This document shows positions 59,938-64,000 of a stretch of DNA of 64,000 nucleotides, piece by piece (the stretch's first letter is position 1; each line of letters begins with the position of its first letter). Source of the DNA: Synergistaceae bacterium (GTDB taxonomy: Bacteria; Synergistota; Synergistia; Synergistales; Aminobacteriaceae); assembly GCA_017450125.1 (NCBI GenBank), contig JAFSWZ010000023.1, forward strand, positions 1-64,000. Reading direction: 5' to 3'. The notes under the pieces are model-generated. The model did not search any database. It had not been told where the DNA came from and saw only the letters and a list, made by a program, of their open reading frames with translations. Position numbers and translations under genes: made by a program.

Positions 59938-61161
59938 ATGAAGACGTTATACCTTGACTGTTTCGCAGGGATTGCCGGAGATATGTTTATCGGTGCAATG
60001 CTCAATCTTGTGCCGGACACTGGGATTCTTGCTGAGGGCATAGGGAAGATTACAGCACTTGACCCGTCAGAGTACGAGCTTGTTATAGAGCGCACCACCA
60101 AGAACGGCATAGCGGGGATAAACTTTGACGTTCACCTTGAGCATGAACATCATCATCATGAGCACGAGGAGCACGAGCACCATCATCACCATTACCGGCA
60201 CTTAGCGGACATCGAGTCGATGATAGTATCAAGCACTCTGCCCGAGCGCGTGAAAGTTGCATCGCTGCGTGCGTTCTCGGTTCTCGCGGAGGCAGAAGCT
60301 CATGTTCACGGCACGACTCCCGACAAGATACATTTTCACGAGGTCGGAGCTGTGGACTCGATAATCGACATTGTCGGCTCGTTCATCCTCATTGATGCGC
60401 TGGGCTGGCCAAGAGTTTTATCGTCGCCCGTGAATGTCGGCTCGGGCACGGTAGAGTGTGCGCACGGAATCCTTCCCGTCCCTGCTCCGGCGACAGAGCA
60501 CCTGCTTCACGGCATCCCCGTGTACTCTGCGGGCTCGCCGATGGAACGCACTACACCGACGGGCGCGCTCCTCGTGAAGACTCTTGCGTCGGGGTTCAGC
60601 GCGCTTCCTGCGGGGAAGATTCTTGCGTCTGGCTTCGGGCTCGGGAACAGGGAGACTCCTGATATGCCGAATGCTCTGCGTGTGCTGATGATTGACACTA
60701 AGAGCGAGTACGAGTCAGAAGGGCTTATTCATGAGCGCATAACACTTCTTGAGTGCAACATTGACGACATGAACCCGCAGGACTATGAGCCGGTGATAGA
60801 GAAGCTGTTTTCGGCGGGAGGGCTTGACGTTTGGACGGAGAACATCGCAATGAAGAAGGCACGTCCCGGAGTGAAGCTGTGCTGCCTGTGCAGGAACGAC
60901 GACGCGGCGAAGCTGGCACGGCTTATCCTTGAGCACACGACTTCACAGGGCGTGAGGCTGAGGGACTTTGACCGTATACGCCTGAAGTGGAAGCTCGAGG
61001 AGGTCAGCACGAGTCTGGGGAAGATTCACGTGAAGACGACGGAGCTTGACGGGGAAACATTGCGGCAGATCCCGGAATACGAGGACTTGAAGGCACTTGC
61101 TCTCAAGCACGGAATACCGGTTTACGAAGCAAGAAATCTTATTGTGAGGGAGATAGTATGA
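59938..61161 (+). CDS. larC: LarC nickel-pincer cofactor synthesis protein (uninterrupted)
   Basis: LarC inserts nickel into the pyridinium-derived pincer cofactor of lactate racemase-type enzymes. The 407-residue protein opens with YLDCFAGIAGDMFIGAML, contains the His-rich linker (about residues 67-83), and continues through SPVNVGSGTVECAHG and TPTGALLVKTLA to LLECNIDDMNPQDYEPVI. In Lactobacillus larC is read by frameshifting; here it is one continuous frame. No larA, larB or larE is near, so the target enzyme lies elsewhere. Its stop overlaps the next gene start by 4 bases. Confidence 0.92.
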   Translation: MKTLYLDCFAGIAGDMFIGAMLNLVPDTGILAEGIGKITALDPSEYELVIERTTKNGIAGINFDVHLEHEHHHHEHEEHEHHHHHYRHLADIESMIVSSTLPERVKVASLRAFSVLAEAEAHVHGTTPDKIHFHEVGAVDSIIDIVGSFILIDALGWPRVLSSPVNVGSGTVECAHGILPVPAPATEHLLHGIPVYSAGSPMERTTPTGALLVKTLASGFSALPAGKILASGFGLGNRETPDMPNALRVLMIDTKSEYESEGLIHERITLLECNIDDMNPQDYEPVIEKLFSAGGLDVWTENIAMKKARPGVKLCCLCRNDDAAKLARLILEHTTSQGVRLRDFDRIRLKWKLEEVSTSLGKIHVKTTELDGETLRQIPEYEDLKALALKHGIPVYEARNLIVREIV

Positions 61162-62156
61162 CACAAAACGACATTGCTGCTGTTGTCGTAACGTACAACC
61201 GCTGCGAGCTTCTCAGGAAGAACATAGAATGCCTCCTGAATCAGAAGGGTACTCAGTGTGATATATACGTCATCGACAACGCAAGCACCGACCAGACGCA
61301 GGACATGGTCAGGTCATTCACGGACAGCCGGGTACACTACTTCAACACCGGCGGAAATCTCGGAGGCGCAGGAGGCTTTGAGTGGGGAATGCGCCAGGCC
61401 GCAGAGGACGGATACCGCCTTTTGTGGCTGATGGATGATGACACTCTGCCTTCACCTTCGGCACTGCACGAACTCATTGAAGCGGGCGCGAAGCTCGGGG
61501 ATAACTGGGGAGCTCTATCATCAGCGGCGTACTGGGTCGACAATTCCGTGTGCAACATGAACAGGCAGAAGCCCACGCTGTTTTCGCACGTAAAGGACTC
61601 TGACATCATGAACAGGGAGCTCATCCCCGTCATTCAGGCATCGTTCGTATCGCTGCTCCTGAAGTCCGAAGCAGTCCGCGAGATAGGGCTACCCTACGGG
61701 GAATACTTCATCTGGACAGATGATCTCGAGTACACTCTGAGGCTGTCGCAGCATCACAAGATCTACGTTGTGCCGAAAAGTTCTGTTGTTCACGCAATGA
61801 AGGACAACAGACGGCCAAACTTTGCCGTTGATGCTCCTGACCGCCTCGCAAGGTACAGGTATCTTTACCGCAACGATGTTCACTGCTACAGCCAATACGG
61901 CCTTCAAGGCTGGATATACCTCGCTGTGAAATTCACGTACACTGCTCTGAACGTCCTTCTTCACTCGAAGGGTCATAAGCTGGAGAAACTTGGAGTGCTG
62001 GTCAACGGCTTCAAGGAAGGCTTCTCGTTCAGGCCGGAACTACGTAGAATTACCGACGGGGGGGGGGGACAGCAAAATAACTTTCTTGTTGTTGCTGTCG
62101 TCTGTGTTTACCGTCTTCATGATTCTTGCAATGAAGAACTGGAGGCGGCGGCATGA
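61158..62156 (+). CDS. Family 2 glycosyltransferase, tandem copy 1, poly-G-switched tail
   Basis: The protein is a cytoplasmic GT-A glycosyltransferase of the galactofuranosyl/rhamnosyl type: VVVTYNRCELL (9-19), YVIDNASTD (37-45), NTGGNLGGAGGFEWG (63-77), and the DDD triad in WLMDDDTLPS (90-99), then GEYFIWTDDLEYTLRL in the acceptor part. At codon 301 it enters 11 G. With 11 G it continues 28 more residues (…QQNNFLVVAVVCVYRLHDSC…) to 332 and stops at the next gene's ATG. With 10 G the tail becomes ITFLLLLSSVFTVFMILAM followed by KNWRRR, a predicted membrane anchor, for 345 residues. With 12 G it stops at 307. It follows larC with a 4-base overlap. Confidence 0.85.
   Translation: MTQNDIAAVVVTYNRCELLRKNIECLLNQKGTQCDIYVIDNASTDQTQDMVRSFTDSRVHYFNTGGNLGGAGGFEWGMRQAAEDGYRLLWLMDDDTLPSPSALHELIEAGAKLGDNWGALSSAAYWVDNSVCNMNRQKPTLFSHVKDSDIMNRELIPVIQASFVSLLLKSEAVREIGLPYGEYFIWTDDLEYTLRLSQHHKIYVVPKSSVVHAMKDNRRPNFAVDAPDRLARYRYLYRNDVHCYSQYGLQGWIYLAVKFTYTALNVLLHSKGHKLEKLGVLVNGFKEGFSFRPELRRITDGGGGQQNNFLVVAVVCVYRLHDSCNEELEAAA
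62058..62068 (+). repeat. Poly-G tract (11 G) in glycosyltransferase copy 1
   Basis: Eleven G at codons 301-304, preceded by GTAGAATTACCGAC and followed by ACAGCAAAATAAC. The three possible frames give different C-terminal tails (see the gene). Confidence 0.95.
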
Positions 62157-63145
62157 GGAAGATAGCAGCAGTCGTCGTTACTTACAATCGCTGTGAGTTA
62201 CTGAGACGCAACATTGAGTGTCTCCTCAACCAGAAGAACGCGGAATGCGACATCTACATAATCGACAACGCCAGTACTGACTCTACGCATGAGGTAGTGC
62301 TGGCGTTTCATGATGAGCGGGTACATTACTTCAACACCGGGAGCAATCTGGGCTGTTCCGGCGGTTTCGTGTACGGCCTGACGAGAGTCCTGAATGAGGA
62401 TTACCAGTTCATCTGGATGATGGACGATGACACGTTGCCGTCGGACACCGCGTTATCACAGTTCCTTGATGCCGACGAAAAACTGAACGGAGACTGGGGA
62501 GCGTTCTCATCTGCCGCATACTGGCTGGACGGTTCTGTGGACAACATGGCACGGCAGAAGACAGGGCTGTTCCACAGAGTAAGCGACAAAGCCGTGAAAT
62601 CAGGTGAGTTTGTCCGGCTTCAGGCCTGTACGTTCGTGTCTCTGCTGGTCAAGGCTGAAGTTATGCGTGATGTCGGCCTTCCCATAGCAGAATACTTCAT
62701 CTGGACGGACGATCTGGAATACACCGGCAGGATTTCGCGGAAGTACAAGCTGTGGCTCGTAACCCCGAGCAAAGTTACCCACGCCCGACAGGAGAACATG
62801 CGCGTGAATTTTGCGCTGGACAGTTCGGACAGGATAAGCCGGTACAAGTACATTTACCGCAACGACGTTCATTGTTATCGTCAGTACGGGTTCAAGGGTT
62901 GGGTATACCTCGCCGTGAAGTTCGCCTACACTGCGCTGAATATTCTGCTGCACTCCAAAGGCCAGAAACTTGCGAAACTCGGCGTGCTCATCAACGGCTA
63001 CAGAGAAGGCTTCTCGTTCCATCCTGAGGTACGTAGAATTACGGACGGGGGGGGGGGACAGCAAAATAACCTGCTAGTTGTTGCTGTCGTCCGTGTTTAC
63101 CGTCTTCATGATTCTTGCGGTGAAGAACTGGGGGCGGCAGCATGA
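62153..63145 (+). CDS. Family 2 glycosyltransferase, tandem copy 2, poly-G tract in tail
   Basis: A close paralogue of copy 1 (same motifs: VVVTYNRCELLRRNIECLL, IIDNASTDSTHE, FNTGSNLGCSGGF, WMMDDDTLPS, GFSFHPEVRRITD). An 11-G run starts at codon 299 and gives a 330-residue protein whose tail QQNNLLVVAVVRVYRLHDSC parallels copy 1. With 10 G the frame stops at TAG after 307 residues, so the membrane tail seen in copy 1 is not available; with 12 G it stops at 305. A GGAGG site is present 8 bases before its ATG, inside the tail of copy 1. The start and stop overlap the neighbours by 4 bases. Confidence 0.85.
   Translation: MRKIAAVVVTYNRCELLRRNIECLLNQKNAECDIYIIDNASTDSTHEVVLAFHDERVHYFNTGSNLGCSGGFVYGLTRVLNEDYQFIWMMDDDTLPSDTALSQFLDADEKLNGDWGAFSSAAYWLDGSVDNMARQKTGLFHRVSDKAVKSGEFVRLQACTFVSLLVKAEVMRDVGLPIAEYFIWTDDLEYTGRISRKYKLWLVTPSKVTHARQENMRVNFALDSSDRISRYKYIYRNDVHCYRQYGFKGWVYLAVKFAYTALNILLHSKGQKLAKLGVLINGYREGFSFHPEVRRITDGGGGQQNNLLVVAVVRVYRLHDSCGEELGAAA
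63047..63057 (+). repeat. Poly-G tract (11 G) in glycosyltransferase copy 2
   Basis: Eleven G at codons 299-302, preceded by GTAGAATTACGGAC and followed by ACAGCAAAATAAC, almost the same flanks as the tract in copy 1. Confidence 0.95.
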
Positions 63146-64000
63146 TGGACACAGCCGCAGTAGTTGTTACCTACAACAGGAGCGAACTCCTGAGGAAGAA
63201 TATCCTGTGCCTCCTGAACCAGAAGGACGCGCAGTGTGATATCTACGTCATAGACAACGCCAGTACTGACTCCACCCGCGAGATCGTGCTGGCGTTTAAT
63301 GATGCGCGCATACACTATTTCAACACGGGCAGTAATCTCGGCGGAGCGGGCGGCTTCGAATGGGGGATACGGCAAGCCGTAGAAGACGGTTACAGCTTCG
63401 TCTGGGTTATGGACGACGATACTTTTCCTGAGAGCAGAGCCCTCGACGAACTGATGCAGGCTTCCCTAAACCTCATCGGAAAGTGGGGGGCGTTATCCTC
63501 CGCCGTGTACTGGACGGACGGTTCTATGTGCAGGGCTAACAGGCAGAAGAAGACGCTGTTCCGCTTTGTGAGCGACAAAGAGCTTGAACGCGGAGAACCT
63601 GTGCGCGTGAAGATGGCATCCTTTGTCTCCCTCCTCGTCAAAGCCGACGTGATCCGTGAACTTGGCCTCCCTTACGGCGAATACTTCATCTGGACCGACG
63701 ACTACGAATACACCGGCAGAATCTCGCGGCACTATGATGTCTACGTTGTCCCCAAGAGCGTCGTAGTCCACGCCATGAAGAGCAATGCCAAGATCAACCT
63801 CGCCTCCGAGAACACCGACCGCATCAGCCGTTACAGGTACGTCTACAGGAACGATGTCCACTGCTACCGCCAGTACGGACTGAAAGGCTGGCTCTACCTG
63901 CTCGCGAAGTTCTCCTACACCGTCCTTGACGTTCTCTTTCACGCAAAGAATGACAGGCTCGGAAGGCTCAAGATAGTCTTCAGGGGCTTCATCGACGGTT
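63142..64000 (+). CDS. Family 2 glycosyltransferase, tandem copy 3, cut by window end
   Basis: The third paralogue begins at ATG 63142 (ATG ATG GAC, overlapping the copy 2 stop by 4 bases) and runs off the window after 286 codons. It shows VVVTYNRSELLRKNILCLL, YVIDNASTDSTREIV, NTGSNLGGAGGFEWG, WVMDDDTFPESRAL and GEYFIWTDDYEYTGRI, ending GRLKIVFRGFIDG, which matches the GFKEG/GYREG point where the other two copies are about 14 codons before their poly-G tracts. Whether it carries such a tract lies outside the window. It shares the glycan role and unknown sugar of the other two. Confidence 0.86.
   Translation, partial: MMDTAAVVVTYNRSELLRKNILCLLNQKDAQCDIYVIDNASTDSTREIVLAFNDARIHYFNTGSNLGGAGGFEWGIRQAVEDGYSFVWVMDDDTFPESRALDELMQASLNLIGKWGALSSAVYWTDGSMCRANRQKKTLFRFVSDKELERGEPVRVKMASFVSLLVKADVIRELGLPYGEYFIWTDDYEYTGRISRHYDVYVVPKSVVVHAMKSNAKINLASENTDRISRYRYVYRNDVHCYRQYGLKGWLYLLAKFSYTVLDVLFHAKNDRLGRLKIVFRGFIDG

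Noticed and set aside
60135-60200. His-rich stretch that could look like a vector His-tag
   Set aside because: A His-rich linker at this position is normal in LarC proteins, and the flanking frame is intact LarC.

Overview
The window reads as part of a Gram-negative member of the Synergistota, probably an anaerobe from a gut or similar habitat. Two adjacent exported proteins end in the GGGGGGC plus hydrophobic plus basic tail known as the Synerg-CTERM sorting signal. An LpxL-type lipid A acyltransferase and a patatin/beta-barrel (type Vd) secreted protein show an outer membrane with LPS. Other genes have a Firmicutes-like flavour (cdaA-cdaR-glmM order, DUF1659/DUF2922 pair, CheX, YvyF-like proteins). 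The DNA looks GC-rich and genes are packed tightly with many ATGA or TAATG overlaps. No gene-free stretch exceeds about 205 bases. I saw no rRNA, tRNA, CRISPR array, insertion sequence or prophage.

Layout. 1-3.5 kb: a truncated glycosyltransferase, nudC, a YedF-like protein, hpt, and a TupA-like ATP-grasp gene behind a leader with a terminator. 3.5-8.3 kb (reverse): dnaN-recF-mnmG-DUF721, with a DnaA-box-like site on the dnaN promoter. 8.3-13 kb: a galactofuranose-type ABC importer (ytfQRT-yjfF). 13-15.6 kb (reverse): an MBOAT/SGNH-like O-acylation pair behind a CA-repeat leader. 15.7-31 kb (reverse): a long run dnaX-dnaE-pyk-cdaA-cdaR-glmM-galU-Gfo/Idh-CDC48-rluD. 31-33.3 kb: an unknown coiled-coil protein and a CapD/FlaA1-type sugar dehydratase. 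33.3-44.7 kb (reverse): pgsA, a CbpA-like cochaperone, two Synerg-CTERM surface proteins, a DUF255 protein, a HAD phosphatase, a small membrane protein. 44.8-48.4 kb: a CobI-like methyltransferase, a Gate-domain membrane protein, a GGDEF protein, a cation/proton antiporter. 48.4-50.9 kb: a LicD/cytidylyltransferase/asparagine-synthase-like decoration cassette. 51-52 kb: HicB-like, DUF1659, DUF2922. 52-53.5 kb (reverse): two YvyF-like proteins and a prepilin peptidase. 53.6-61.2 kb: lpxL, YqgF-like, cheX, patatin, proS, comB, larC. 61.2-64 kb: three tandem paralogous glycosyltransferases, the last cut by the window end.

The most striking signal is a set of simple-sequence repeats confined to surface-glycan genes. 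Runs of 11 G lie at 49964-49974, 62058-62068 and 63047-63057, and a run of at least 13 lies at the very start of the window (reverse strand of 1-13), each inside a coding frame. At 49964-49974 the 11-G state puts the asparagine-synthase-like gene out of frame, and 10 G would fuse its N-terminus to its PP-loop domain into one 337-residue protein. In the tandem glycosyltransferases the tract selects between different C-terminal tails. A heptanucleotide repeat follows a consensus promoter in front of licD, and a CA repeat follows a promoter in front of the O-acyltransferase pair. Together they look like a contingency-locus (phase variation) system for the cell surface of a Synergistota bacterium. 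I do not know of a description of this in the phylum.
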